Shown here: positions 56,301-63,904 of the stretch, in pieces
Layout of the letters: each line of letters opens with the position of its first letter
Position numbering within the stretch: position 1 is the first letter of the stretch
Assembly (NCBI RefSeq): GCF_014174165.1
Contig: NZ_JABEQN010000008.1
Span: forward strand, 86,184 to 150,183
Length of the DNA stretch: 64,000 nucleotides
Source: Gluconacetobacter dulcium
Lineage (GTDB): Bacteria > Pseudomonadota > Alphaproteobacteria > Acetobacterales > Acetobacteraceae
Reading direction: 5' to 3'
Notes under the pieces: model-generated
Told to the model about the DNA's origin: nothing
What the model saw: the letters and a program-made list of their open reading frames with translations, nothing else
Database searches by the model: none
Position numbers and translations under genes: made by a program

Positions 56301-56452
56301 TCACAGGTCGCAAGGTCGCAGAATGCAGTCAGGTCCCGCTTGAAGAGGCTGGACGTTGCGGCGATGGCCTGAAGGACTCTATCGCCGAGCGACAAGCCTG
56401 CCCGCGAGACTGGAGCTGGCTTCTCTGACTTTTCTTTACGTATGAGGTTCAC
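53312..56452 (-). CDS. traU: TraU/DotO (IcmB) ATPase
   Basis: 1046 residues from GTG 56452, which overlaps the previous stop (GTGA); GTG 56467 is possible. VirB4-like ATPase: N-terminal domain of about 480 residues, a P-loop variant APSRHGKSM (about 507-515), Walker B IVVLDIGRV and late motifs EFRESFKRIECDEFQRT, NVKIGLASQKLDDFGE. DotO forms hexamers at the cytoplasmic base of the channel. The first Gly of the usual P-loop is Ala. Confidence 0.93.
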   Translation of the reverse strand: MNLIRKEKSEKPAPVSRAGLSLGDRVLQAIAATSSLFKRDLTAFCDLATCDRHGIVTFGGDYVTVLRLRGMRRIASGPEIRAASSRLRLALTSLFAAPGHALQFSYAADPEGVEKTIARNLDERRTIAAALNAEFEDIFAERQRVLPPFMRQERIYLTLWTRPGRLSSQEARQARAERRRNLAGLPPLGDAQNPFLGSLELGTIHSSFVQGVLQALAGEAVLADILAPEAGLRAIREEIYPETAGSDWTPSTPLGRYSQTVPDEIPPRDVADVLWPPLREQLFRDDALTPDFATATLSTLDWTPLELTRAPEMPHPGAPNTPIPSFTELAAKLAGRRMPWRMVGMIEGIRPGYMLWKDAIATFLKFGANLPINMAFAEIKDMRARQEDTPVKLRMAFATSAPAGQTETLKVRASRLEQAIQSWGGASASRVCGDPLAGVLSSVPGLALASTAPPSAGPLSQMLAMMPWARPASPWLDGAMLFRAADGTIVHYDPAGSGRDAVLDLFVAPSRHGKSMLANALLLNTVLSPAAMTAHGARVPLIGKLDVGDSSSGFVDMVRAGLRAADQHLALHVSFQLIEEHAVNIFDPETCCRMPLEYHTTFLRNFLGLICTPIDGQPFESMNQLIDAVIPAVYEFFSDDGPSVQPKVWRPGIDPTVDRELSRNRIAPERDTPWWQIADLFAEAGDMRMAHRATQWAAPTIGDLIRVLREPRLQRFEDVTPTSGKESTIGIFRRYITHFIDKYPSLNRPTRLDLGDARIVVLDIGRVAPEGIGESQRQTELMYLLGFHIVAKNFFLHPDDAESVPPHVKQYHRRRFEEFRESFKRIECDEFQRTAGAPHIQRQFEEAARRSAKLNVKIGLASQKLDDFGEYLISHSTGRFILGAPDEKEAKAICERFQLSAAARAIVYNGLNGPRPDGSGAPLIWQTRVKHEVFELFVLNLMGPIELWALSTSPKDTALRRRLYDALGTAEARRRLAKVFPRGSAEAEIERRETARIKAGQDASIDLGGVIDELAREICDGTGLGTVIRPSADSTGVTNDSPIISP
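53322..53345 (-). promoter_or_regulatory. AGTCACAAAC-N8-CATAAT promoter-like site, leaderless
   Basis: Minus strand: perfect box at 53345-53336, spacer GATAGCCC, hexamer CATAAT at 53327-53322 (best -10 match of the set), then 6 bases to ATG 53315. It lies inside the end of traU and would separately express the VirB9-like and pil genes. Confidence 0.6.
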
Positions 56453-56991
56453 GGGCCGCGGATCCACTCAGCCGCGGCAGACTGGTAGAGCCCATTGTCG
56501 GGCCCAAACCATCCCCCCAATGCAACAAAGCGCAGCGCGGAGACACCGGTGCGCTTCGGAATGGTGATACCGTTGAGTGACAGGCCGGCGGCGCGGAGCA
56601 CTGACGGGCGATCGGTGCCGATCCGGGCGATGGCAGCGGCGCGTTGCGCAAGCAGCATGTCGAGGACAGCATGGGCCGCTTTGGCAAAGCCCACCGGGCC
56701 AGTGGTGGGGATGACGGTGCTGTCGGCCGCGCGGGCTGTATGGACGGCCGTCACCAGGCGGCTGACCACCGGCTGGTCGAGGTGGGGCAGCCATATGAGC
56801 GCCGAGACCTTGTCGATGTCCGGCTCGTCCAGCGCGAATGCTGGAACGCATGTCATGCAGAGGGCCCGTCCCGCCACCGAAGCCGCCGGCGCGAGATGAC
56901 CGCAGCACGCGCAGCGATCGGGTGCGTTTGCGGCAAGCGGACCAAGTCTGAGCGAGCCCGCGGGTTGCATCGAAAGCGAGACGGGGTCCAT
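56449..56991 (-). CDS. traT: TraT/DotN (IcmJ)-like zinc protein
   Basis: 180 residues; ATG 56991 shares a base with the traR stop (GTG 56994 possible). Two CxxC pairs, CACC and CMTC (about 26-48), suggest a zinc ribbon. Next to the DotO-type ATPase this matches IcmJ/DotN, whose gene adjoins icmB, and TraT of IncI plasmids. IcmJ/DotN is a cytoplasmic member of the coupling complex. Similarity outside the Cys motif was not verified. Confidence 0.7.
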   Translation of the reverse strand: MDPVSLSMQPAGSLRLGPLAANAPDRCACCGHLAPAASVAGRALCMTCVPAFALDEPDIDKVSALIWLPHLDQPVVSRLVTAVHTARAADSTVIPTTGPVGFAKAAHAVLDMLLAQRAAAIARIGTDRPSVLRAAGLSLNGITIPKRTGVSALRFVALGGWFGPDNGLYQSAAAEWIRGP

Positions 56992-57395
56992 CACCTGTCG
57001 AACCGCATCTGCTGCTGCTCGCCGGTTACGGTCGGGCCGGAGTTGAAGATCGTAAAGGAGGCAGTCTTGGCGAAAAAGGGAAAGGCAAGAAACACGCCCC
57101 CCAGCACTCCGGCCGCGACCAGCATACCCGGCCGGCTCCCGGCGTTCGGGTTACGCTGATGCTGATACCAGCCGAGCCCGCACATGATCAGCAGTATGCT
57201 TCCAAGGATCCAGCAAAAGGCATTCATGAGGTATGACCACGCGCTGAGAGCATGTCCGGTCGATTGCTGCATGATGTCGTCGATCGCCTGCGCGTGTGCG
57301 CCGGGGGCGAGCACCACGACCGAGAGCGCAAGTGCGGTGAGCGCCGTGGCGCGGCGAATCCCCGGCGTCCTGCGGGGTGAATCTAAATTCGGCAT
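56991..57395 (-). CDS. traR: TraR/IcmD-like small membrane protein
   Basis: 134 residues from ATG 57395 with a strong AAGGAGG site. N-terminal signal or helix (TALALSVVVLAPGAHAQA), then two membrane helices (AFCWILGSILLIMCGLGWY and MLVAAGVLGGVFLAFPFFAK). In order and topology it corresponds to TraR of IncI and IcmD/DotP of Legionella. Function of the family is unclear. Confidence 0.75.
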   Translation of the reverse strand: MPNLDSPRRTPGIRRATALTALALSVVVLAPGAHAQAIDDIMQQSTGHALSAWSYLMNAFCWILGSILLIMCGLGWYQHQRNPNAGSRPGMLVAAGVLGGVFLAFPFFAKTASFTIFNSGPTVTGEQQQMRFDR

Positions 57396-57439
57396 AGAGC
57401 CTCCTTTTTTGTGGTGGATAACGAGAAGAGACGGCCGCA

Positions 57440-57985
57440 TCAGGAACCCAGCTTGAGTTCCTTCAGCAGAGCGGGAGCGATGACGTCCGCGTTCATCACG
57501 AAGAAGCCTGAAATGCCCATGACGGCGTTCAGCGCGGGCGAACTGTTGTTTGTGCCTTTGGCGCGGCCGACCTGTCGGACGAGCGCGAAGTAGACGATCA
57601 GCGCGCCGTAACAGGCAAAATAGGTGTGCCAGACGGTCAAGATCGCGGTGAGGGTCTGCAGCGGCCCTCCCTTTGCGGCGTTGGAGAGCGTGTCCGTCGA
57701 GAAGCTGAGCTTTTGGGACGCTCCCAGGTCAACGTTGGCCGCAAAGCCGAGTGTACGGTTTCCCACATTGAGGAATTCCGGGAACGACAGGAACGTCGCG
57801 CCGACTGCGATCATCAGTTCGGGGACGAACGGCTTGGCGAGCAGGCCGTTCGGCGCGGCAGACCGTTGCAGAATTCCGAGGAGCCCGCCGACAAGGAACC
57901 AGGACCCGCCGACGTAGCACAGCAGCGGGAGGACCCACGACAAGGCGAGACCGATGTCTTGTGCGAAGTCGAAGAGACCTTCCAT
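57440..57985 (-). CDS. traQ: TraQ/IcmC-like membrane protein
   Basis: 181 residues from ATG 57985 (TAGGAG 8 bases upstream). Four membrane helices are likely: near 12-38, 55-72, 118-138 and 158-172. It is followed by traR and preceded by traP, the IncI order, and matches the IcmC/DotE-IcmV class by topology. Its role in the inner-membrane complex is not known in detail. Confidence 0.75.
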   Translation of the reverse strand: MEGLFDFAQDIGLALSWVLPLLCYVGGSWFLVGGLLGILQRSAAPNGLLAKPFVPELMIAVGATFLSFPEFLNVGNRTLGFAANVDLGASQKLSFSTDTLSNAAKGGPLQTLTAILTVWHTYFACYGALIVYFALVRQVGRAKGTNNSSPALNAVMGISGFFVMNADVIAPALLKELKLGS

Positions 57986-57996
57986 GACGTCGGCTC

Positions 57997-59205
57997 CTAC
58001 CGAATGACGCCATGCTCGGTGTGGACGACGAACGCGTTGCCGATCTGCGTAATGCCCTTAACGGCGCCCCAACCAGGAACGGTGTCGTCGTTGACGACGC
58101 GGATTGCGTTCCCCGAACTATCCTGGAGTATCGCAATACCAGGTGCCCCCGCCTGGACGTGATAGACTGGGCGTCCCGGCTCGCTTGGTCCGGTTGGCGC
58201 AATGGGCCGAGCTACTGAATTCGGGGGTGTCGCGTGGCTTTGTGGCGACCGGGCTGGAACAGTTTCCTGTGGCCGTGCCGTAGCCGCTTGAATCGTTGTC
58301 AGGGTCTTCTCAACCAGATCCTCTCGGTGCTGCAGTTCATCCATCCGGCCGCCGGCCGCTCCGATCCTCTCCCCGAGGGACACCTGCAGGCTGCTCACCT
58401 GCTTCTCGAGCGTCGCGAGATGATCGGCTAGGCCTGCCATCTGCTTGGCGAGGTTGAGCTCAAGCATCTCGTCCCTGCTGGGAGCGGGGCTTTCAGTGTC
58501 TGCTGATACGGTCGGGACCGGCTGCGCACTCGGGGCGGGGGAGACGGTCTGGATCGCTGTTGGGACGGCCGTAAGGGGTGGCGTGCCAGGTTGCGAAACA
58601 GGACTGGAAGGCTGTGGTTGAGCCGGAGCCGGAGCCGGAGCTGGGGCGATGGCCGGCGTTGGTTGCGCGGGCGCACTGGGCACAGCCGCTACAGCAGGTG
58701 GCCCGGGAATACCCGCACCGCTGAACGGCTCTTCAGTGTTCGAAGCATCCTCTTGCCCGGCGGGCGAGGGCATGGCCGGCGGGGTCAGGGCATTTGCTGG
58801 AGGAACGTCCCGCGCCGCGACGGTGACCGAGGGGGTAGTTGTCTTGGCGGCCGAGGACGCCAGGGAGCGGACTTTGGGCCCTGCGGTCCACAGGTGAGGC
58901 CCGACCAGCGCGGCGCCCGCGACTACGGCGGTCGCTGCGGTCGCAAGGAAGATCGGTGTGGTGAGGCGCCCTCGCCGGACGCCCCCACGATCACCGTCTG
59001 TCGCTGCGGGCACCCTGCCGTGGGAAATCCGGCCCGCCGCGTCGCCGGCGTCCTCACCGGACGCATCGAGCGCCGATAACTCCTCGGACTCCGTGACGGG
59101 GTCGTTTGTGCCGCTGTCCTCGTCCGTTCCCTGTGCGCGGCGGCGCGCACGCAACATTGGGGTCACGTCGGAGACATTGTCATGTCGCATCGCGCTACCT
59201 CGCAT
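57997..59205 (-). CDS. traP: TraP-like inner-membrane protein
   Basis: 402 residues from ATG 59205 (AAGGAGGG about 10 bases upstream; other ATGs at 59190 and 59247). A cytoplasmic charged N-terminus, one membrane helix near 85-105 (TPIFLATAATAVVAGAALVG), a very long Pro/Ala-rich linker with PAPAPAP runs, a coiled coil (LADHLATLEKQVSSLQVSLGERIG) and a C-terminal domain (IAILQDSSGNAIRVVNDDTVPGWGAVKGI) typical of TraP. About 170 residues longer than R64 TraP, mainly through the linker. Confidence 0.8.
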   Translation of the reverse strand: MRGSAMRHDNVSDVTPMLRARRRAQGTDEDSGTNDPVTESEELSALDASGEDAGDAAGRISHGRVPAATDGDRGGVRRGRLTTPIFLATAATAVVAGAALVGPHLWTAGPKVRSLASSAAKTTTPSVTVAARDVPPANALTPPAMPSPAGQEDASNTEEPFSGAGIPGPPAVAAVPSAPAQPTPAIAPAPAPAPAQPQPSSPVSQPGTPPLTAVPTAIQTVSPAPSAQPVPTVSADTESPAPSRDEMLELNLAKQMAGLADHLATLEKQVSSLQVSLGERIGAAGGRMDELQHREDLVEKTLTTIQAATARPQETVPARSPQSHATPPNSVARPIAPTGPSEPGRPVYHVQAGAPGIAILQDSSGNAIRVVNDDTVPGWGAVKGITQIGNAFVVHTEHGVIR

Positions 59206-59274
59206 GAGTGTCTGGCCCTCCTTTCGGCGAGGATCAGGATCGCACATGCGTGTGTAACCGCAGGGGTTCTGGCG

Positions 59275-60567
59275 CTATTCGCCGGGGGCGAAGACGGGTT
59301 CCTCAAAAACAACACCGACAGGATCGCCGGACCGTAGCCAGACCGTCGCCTGTTGGGGGGTCGCCTGCTGGAGGATCTGGCCGAGCTGTTGTCCCGCCTT
59401 GCCGGCGGCAACCCCCATTTGTTGGGGCAGTGTCAGGTGTGTGAAGGAGGCAAGGCCAACCCCGCTCGTATAGCTGCTCGTGTTCGTATTCTGCATCGCG
59501 TTGCCGAGGCCTTCGACGAACGCCGCGGCTGTCGGCAGGATGATTCTTGTCGCGATATGCTCGTCGACGTCTGACGCGACACCAGTCTCTGCCGTATCGG
59601 GTGAAACAGCGTAGGCGGAAATGCCGATCGGGTCGGCATCCCCGATCATGAGCTTGTCGAACTTGATTACGAGGAAATTGTCTTTTCTTTGAAACGCACC
59701 GGAGACGCGAGCGTGGATGAGCGCTCCGCTATCGATTTCTACGAGCGCCTGACCACCAATATCACTGTTCGCAGTCAGTACAGCGTGTCCGTAGACGCCA
59801 CGGCCCGCCGCGACGAGCGGACGCCCCTTGCCCTTGCGCGGCGATGCCGCTGGAGGGCCCGACGATCCGCTAACGGTCGTGGCCGTCTCCGGCCCCGATT
59901 GCTCAGGAGTGCGCGTAAAAGCCTGTCCGTTCGAGCCTTGCTTCGCTGCTCCAACGCCCTGGCTCGGTAGCTTTACATCGAGCGACGGGGCATGGCTGCT
60001 CCAGGCGGCGAATAACTCCGCTTCTGCCAGGTCGGAAAGACTTCCATTGTTCGCTCCGCGGGACCCGCGTGCGCTGTGATCGCCATGGGAAGCGTCTTCC
60101 GCTGGGTCTCGCGTAAAAGGGTTGCTTCCATCGGGCGATTGCGGGGGATCCTGGTGGTGCTCCGCTGGTGGCGGTGCGCGGCGAGGGGGCGTGGTGGAAT
60201 GTTCGTGTTCGCCGGGGGCACTTCCGATGACCGGGGAGTTGTCTCCCTTGAGGTGATCGTTTGTCGCGAGCGCGCTTGCGAATGACTTATGGCTCGCCTC
60301 GGCCGCTCGAGCGTCCGCCATTTCCTTGTCTCGCATGGTCCGGTCGAGCATGTCCGAGTGATTCTGCCCCCCTGCCGGCGCCGCCATCTGAGGCGGCATC
60401 AGATCGCTGGCTTTCGGCCGAGGGTGATCGTCGTGCGCGAGGAGATACCATCCACCCCCGAAGACGACGACCAGGCCGAGAACTGCCAGACCGATGGATC
60501 GTGTAGCGACCAAACTCTTTCCGAGTGGCGTGCGGCTAATCGGCGTCGCCGGAGCTCCGTCGCTCAT
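59275..60567 (-). CDS. traO: TraO/DotG (IcmE) VirB10-like core protein
   Basis: 430 residues from ATG 60567. A membrane helix near 28-45 (LAVLGLVVVFGGGWYLL), a Pro/His-rich periplasmic linker, then a VirB10/DotG C-terminal domain (VYGHAVLTANSDIGGQALVEIDSGALIHARVSGAFQRKDNFLVIKFDKL, WLRSGDPVGVVF). DotG spans both membranes and lines the channel. The TnpB element begins only a few bases upstream, so the GGAG ribosome site (60576-60579) is at or inside the element end. Confidence 0.9.
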   Translation of the reverse strand: MSDGAPATPISRTPLGKSLVATRSIGLAVLGLVVVFGGGWYLLAHDDHPRPKASDLMPPQMAAPAGGQNHSDMLDRTMRDKEMADARAAEASHKSFASALATNDHLKGDNSPVIGSAPGEHEHSTTPPRRAPPPAEHHQDPPQSPDGSNPFTRDPAEDASHGDHSARGSRGANNGSLSDLAEAELFAAWSSHAPSLDVKLPSQGVGAAKQGSNGQAFTRTPEQSGPETATTVSGSSGPPAASPRKGKGRPLVAAGRGVYGHAVLTANSDIGGQALVEIDSGALIHARVSGAFQRKDNFLVIKFDKLMIGDADPIGISAYAVSPDTAETGVASDVDEHIATRIILPTAAAFVEGLGNAMQNTNTSSYTSGVGLASFTHLTLPQQMGVAAGKAGQQLGQILQQATPQQATVWLRSGDPVGVVFEEPVFAPGE

Positions 60568-60585
60568 CCTAAACTCCGCTGGAAA

Positions 60586-60605
60586 CCCCGGCGTTCAGGC
60601 CGGGG
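60586..60605 (+). repeat. Left-end hairpin of the tnpB element
   Basis: Perfect 7-bp stem CCCCGGC/GCCGGGG with loop GTTCAG. Recognised as a subterminal hairpin by its likeness to the right-end hairpin (61854-61873). Confidence 0.7.
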
Positions 60606-60658
60606 AGGAAAGCGGCTCCGCTCTTTACTGAACGGGCTTTCCATATTAAGTTAATTGC

Positions 60659-61843
60659 ATGTCGTTTCGTGGCTTCACATACAGGCTCAAGCCCAACGCC
60701 TTGCAGGAAGAAGCCTTCCTTCAATTCTCGGGCGTCTGCCGTCTTGTGTGGAATCTTGCTCTTGAACAGCGCCGCGAACACTGGCGGAACTATCAGGCCA
60801 GAACCGGCGACAACCTGAACTACGTGACGCAGGCGCGGGAACTGACGGCGCTCCGTCGCGAGGTAGACTTTATCCGCGCTGTCAGCCAGACCTGCCAGCA
60901 ATACGCGCTCAAGGCGCTGGACGATGCTTACCGCCGCTTCTTCAAGGGCCTTGGCGGCTATCCGCAACCGAAGAAGAAAGGCGTGAACGATGCCTTCACC
61001 TTCAACGGACGTGAGATAACCGTTGAGCGCCTGAACAGCCGCTGGGGCCGTGTCCGTCTGCCGAAGATAGGCTGGGTCAAGTTCCGCATGACGCGGAACC
61101 TGTCGGGTAAACTGACGGAAGCAACCGTCAGCCTCACGGCCCTCGGCTGGCAGATCAGCATCGGCTGCAAGGACTGCGACATCCGCGACTTTGCGACCGA
61201 GGGCGCGGTTGGCATTGATCGGGGCGTGTCCGTGCCGCTCATGCTCTCCGATGGCACGGCTTACGTTCTGCCGGAACGGCTCGACGTCATCGAGAGACAG
61301 GCACGTAAGGCACAACGCGTCCTCGCACGTCGCAAACGGGGTTCGAACCGTCACGCCCTTGCCCGCAAGCGCGTTGCAGCACTCAAAGCAAAGGCCGCCC
61401 GTATCCGCAAGCACTGGGCGCACGAGACTACAACCGCCATCTGCCGGAACCACGGAACTGCGATTATCGAGCGACTGCGTACCAGAGACATGACCGCCAG
61501 TGCCGCCGGAACCCTGGAGAACCCCGGCAGAAACGTCGCACAGAAGCGCGGGCTCAACCGCGCTATTCTCAACGTGGGCTGGCACCAGATCGAGACTATG
61601 CTGTTCTACAAGGCGCATTGTGTCGTGAAGGTGGACCCGCGCTTTACCTCGCAGACGTGTTCGTGCTGCGGAGCCGTGGACAGTCGAAGCCGCAAGAACC
61701 AAGCGTCCTTCGTCTGCACTACATGCGGCTTCCGTGCCAATGCCGATCACAATGCCGCCCTCAATATTCTTCACAGGGGGAACACTCCTGTCGTGGAGCC
61801 ACAGGTAACTGCGGCGTCGAAGCGAAAACTACATCCGGTCTGA
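60659..61843 (+). CDS. tnpB: TnpB RNA-guided nuclease
   Basis: 394 residues, full length. N-terminal GFTYRLKPNALQEEAFLQFSG and CRLVWNLALEQR; RuvC-like catalytic residues in AVGIDRGV (Asp about 186), IIERL (Glu about 271) and ADHNAALN (Asp about 361); a four-Cys zinc finger TCSCCG...CTTCGF (about 334-357). All catalytic positions are intact, so it should be active. TnpB uses an RNA from the element's right end to cut DNA next to a short motif, keeping the element in the population. Helper TnpA must come from elsewhere. Confidence 0.95.
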   Translation: MSFRGFTYRLKPNALQEEAFLQFSGVCRLVWNLALEQRREHWRNYQARTGDNLNYVTQARELTALRREVDFIRAVSQTCQQYALKALDDAYRRFFKGLGGYPQPKKKGVNDAFTFNGREITVERLNSRWGRVRLPKIGWVKFRMTRNLSGKLTEATVSLTALGWQISIGCKDCDIRDFATEGAVGIDRGVSVPLMLSDGTAYVLPERLDVIERQARKAQRVLARRKRGSNRHALARKRVAALKAKAARIRKHWAHETTTAICRNHGTAIIERLRTRDMTASAAGTLENPGRNVAQKRGLNRAILNVGWHQIETMLFYKAHCVVKVDPRFTSQTCSCCGAVDSRSRKNQASFVCTTCGFRANADHNAALNILHRGNTPVVEPQVTAASKRKLHPV

Positions 61844-61853
61844 CCGGAGAAAT

Positions 61854-61873
61854 CCTCGTCCTTTAGGGCGAGG
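61854..61873 (+). repeat. Right-end hairpin, probable 3' part of the guide RNA scaffold
   Basis: 8-bp stem (one G-T pair) CCTCGTCC/GGGCGAGG with loop TTTA, 10 bases after the tnpB stop. In TnpB systems the guide RNA overlaps the end of tnpB and the right end, and its guide is the DNA just outside, here the end of traN. Confidence 0.65.
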
Positions 61874-61879
61874 AAGATG

Positions 61880-62809
61880 TTAAGGGGCGTCTTCCGATAG
61901 GGACACGCTGATCATCCGTGTTCCGGTTGATACAAGGACGACAGAGGTTTCCGGAATCTCGAATATCCCCACATCATACTCTGACTGGTGGGCGCTCGGG
62001 GCTGGAGATACGGGCCAATATCCATTGTCCATTCGAAGAAACATCTCGTGGCCGATTTTCCATGCACGGGTGTGATCGGGGCTGACACCGCTCACCGTAA
62101 GCGGAACGGCATCGGCCGGCGGCGCACCATCGAGCAAGGCGTTGAAGAACGATGCTCCCGTAACCGGGGCATCCGCTTCCGTAACCGGGACGGACTTTGC
62201 ATTGGGACCACGGCCTTGCACTCGTGCGGTCAGGTCGGCGTCGTAAGCGCCCGTACCCGCCATAATCATGAAGTTGATGGGCTTCGGCGCGCCTTTCAGG
62301 CTCACCAGGACCCCGCCGTGGGCGTATCGGGAGATGGGCGTTAGCTGAAGGACGTTCGAACCCGCCTCGGGCACGCAAGCATATATGCCGACCCCGCGGA
62401 CGGCTGGGTTTTGTCCCTGTCCCCTCGCATCGCAACCACCACCCTTGTTGGTCGCGAGATCCCACGCGATAGGCCACGGTTGGCCCGTTTCGTCCAGAAA
62501 CGTAATTGAGGCGGGATAATCCTGGGCTATGCGCACAATGTTTGTCTGAGCGCCCGGTGCAAGCGAGATCGTGACCGACCTGGAGACAGGCACAGCGAGG
62601 CGGTGCGGGTCGTCAATCCCGTCAAGATTCTTCTCGGCCTGATCGTAGCGGTCGTATAGGCCCCTCATGACCGGCGGTGGCGGGAGATTGCGGAATGCGG
62701 GATCAACCGGGTTGCGGTCTTGCGCCTCCGGTTGAGATTGTGCGAGCGCCGTCGAGTGGACGGCGGCAAGCGCAAGCCAGCCGCCGACGAAACCATAGAG
62801 ACGCCGCAT
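61880..62809 (-). CDS. traN: TraN/DotH (IcmK)-like core protein
   Basis: 309 residues from ATG 62809. Export signal (GWLALAAVHSTALAQS), then a DotH-type body: RLAVPVSRSVTISLAPGAQTNIVRIAQDYPASITFLDETGQPWPI, and a C-terminal domain (LTVSGVSPDHTRAWKIGHEMFLRMDNGYWPVSP, SVVLVSTGTRMISVSL) that is itself VirB9-like in DotH proteins. It forms the outer-membrane ring with TraH and TraI. The stop codon is at the right edge of the TnpB element. Confidence 0.9.
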   Translation of the reverse strand: MRRLYGFVGGWLALAAVHSTALAQSQPEAQDRNPVDPAFRNLPPPPVMRGLYDRYDQAEKNLDGIDDPHRLAVPVSRSVTISLAPGAQTNIVRIAQDYPASITFLDETGQPWPIAWDLATNKGGGCDARGQGQNPAVRGVGIYACVPEAGSNVLQLTPISRYAHGGVLVSLKGAPKPINFMIMAGTGAYDADLTARVQGRGPNAKSVPVTEADAPVTGASFFNALLDGAPPADAVPLTVSGVSPDHTRAWKIGHEMFLRMDNGYWPVSPAPSAHQSEYDVGIFEIPETSVVLVSTGTRMISVSLSEDAP

Positions 62810-63457
62810 TTACCCTCCGTTATCCGAAGCGCGAGGGGCGTTAAGCTCTGTAATCACGAGCCCATCGGGGTGTTCAGGCGCGTTTGTTCTTCGGATCGTG
62901 ACATCAATAGAGAGCAGGTTTGTTGTTGATCCGGAAGAGTTTTCCCACCGTAGCAGCATCGGGAAGTGAACGTGCCATTCGTATTCCCCATGCTCATTCT
63001 TTCCCTCAGAACGAATTGTCGCTGCGCTTTTTGGAGAGGCGGTGAGGAAGACGCGCTTCTCCTTGATAAACTCAATGTTGCCTGGCCCCTTAAACGCTTG
63101 CCCCCATGCGTTCCACGCTGGAATGTCGAAATCGGCTGCGGCTACCGCAAGGTGCTTGGCATAATCGACGTAATTCATTGTGTAGAGATTGGTTACTTTG
63201 GCGACAGCCCAATTCGTTATTTCCGAATCCGAAAAATACGGCTGATCCGTCACGATGAGCTCACGAGGCTTGCCCAGTGAATCGTGAGCGATGTAGCGCA
63301 CATGTGGCGTGTGGGAGACCTCGACGACCAGGGCCAGCGCGAGAAGTATGTTCAGGCACAAGCTTACCGTGAAGGCGAGTAGTGCGTGTTTTATCGTGCG
63401 CTGGAGAAATTCCGGATCAAGGAGGCGGCGCTGCAAGGCCATGCGACTGTTCAGCAT
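62810..63457 (-). CDS. traM: TraM/DotI (IcmL)-like inner-membrane protein
   Basis: 215 residues from ATG 63457, which shares a base with the previous stop. One membrane helix near 25-48 (AFTVSLCLNILLALALVVEV) and a periplasmic domain with the IcmL pattern: ITNWAVAKVTNLYTMNYVDY, WGQAFKGPGNIEF, HGEYEWHVHFPMLLRWEN. DotI with DotJ forms an inner-membrane ring. It abuts traN with no gap. Confidence 0.92.
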   Translation of the reverse strand: MLNSRMALQRRLLDPEFLQRTIKHALLAFTVSLCLNILLALALVVEVSHTPHVRYIAHDSLGKPRELIVTDQPYFSDSEITNWAVAKVTNLYTMNYVDYAKHLAVAAADFDIPAWNAWGQAFKGPGNIEFIKEKRVFLTASPKSAATIRSEGKNEHGEYEWHVHFPMLLRWENSSGSTTNLLSIDVTIRRTNAPEHPDGLVITELNAPRASDNGG

Positions 63458-63879
63458 CAATGAATGCTACCAGTGGCACTTCGTGCAATTCTGAGCTGGC
63501 CAAGCCTGCTGTAATGCTGTCGTCGACGGTCTTTTGCGTTCTGATAGAAGATGGTCCGCGTGATCTGGCAGACTCTCTCTATCATCTGTTCGGTGAGTAC
63601 TTGGCTCTCAGGGACGTCGAGCGGGTTTCCGCTGGGCGCCGACTTGAGAAGGGTCAGGCCCGCGCGGCTAGGCAGCCCAGCGCGTTGGGCTGCTGTTTTG
63701 ATCGTACCGACCGGAAGCCCGAGATAGTCTGCGATGTACGTAGGCGAGTACAGGCGTTTCCACAATTCCGCGAGATGAGTAAGCGCCGCACTGTTCCAGA
63801 TCGCCCGCCCAGATCGAGTCCGTGGAATGAGAGATTTTGGACTGGACGGCGATGGCTCTTGGTTGACAGTGATTCGCAA
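63457..63879 (-). CDS. Unknown protein at the traL position
   Basis: 140 residues from TTG 63879; no clear ribosome site, so the true start is uncertain. The middle part has a helix-turn-helix-like segment (LAELWKRLYSPTYIADYLGLPVGTIKTAAQRAGL) close to GcrA-type or resolvase HTHs. The tail is basic. It is the first visible gene of the tra block and its stop shares a base with traM. By position it matches traL, but the HTH could also mean a regulator of the block. Confidence 0.55.
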   Translation of the reverse strand: MRITVNQEPSPSSPKSLIPRTRSGRAIWNSAALTHLAELWKRLYSPTYIADYLGLPVGTIKTAAQRAGLPSRAGLTLLKSAPSGNPLDVPESQVLTEQMIERVCQITRTIFYQNAKDRRRQHYSRLGQLRIARSATGSIH

Positions 63880-63904
63880 TTGTGCGGGGGGGCAACTGTG
63901 TTGA

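Larger units (their letters stand above)
60570..61882 (+). mobile_element. IS605-superfamily tnpB-only element (IS1341 type) between traO and traN
   Basis: Contains a complete tnpB and no tnpA. Both ends carry hairpins in the same orientation, as expected for IS200/IS605 relatives: left CCCCGGC-GTTCAG-GCCGGGG, right CCTCGTCC-TTTA-GGGCGAGG, each followed by AGGAA or GAAGA. The exact ends are estimates. It is inserted against the direction of the tra block and exactly between two genes: the right end touches the traN stop, and the left end is close to the traO ribosome site. Confidence 0.8.

Noticed and set aside
58480..58690. Tandem-looking repeat in traP
   Set aside because: Codes for a Pro/Ala linker (PAPAPAP); the repeat is a by-product of low-complexity protein, not a CRISPR or iteron array.
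60569..61774. Long minus-strand frame (401 codons) opposite tnpB
   Set aside because: It is the antisense shadow of a fully conserved tnpB; no protein-like motifs and no ribosome site.
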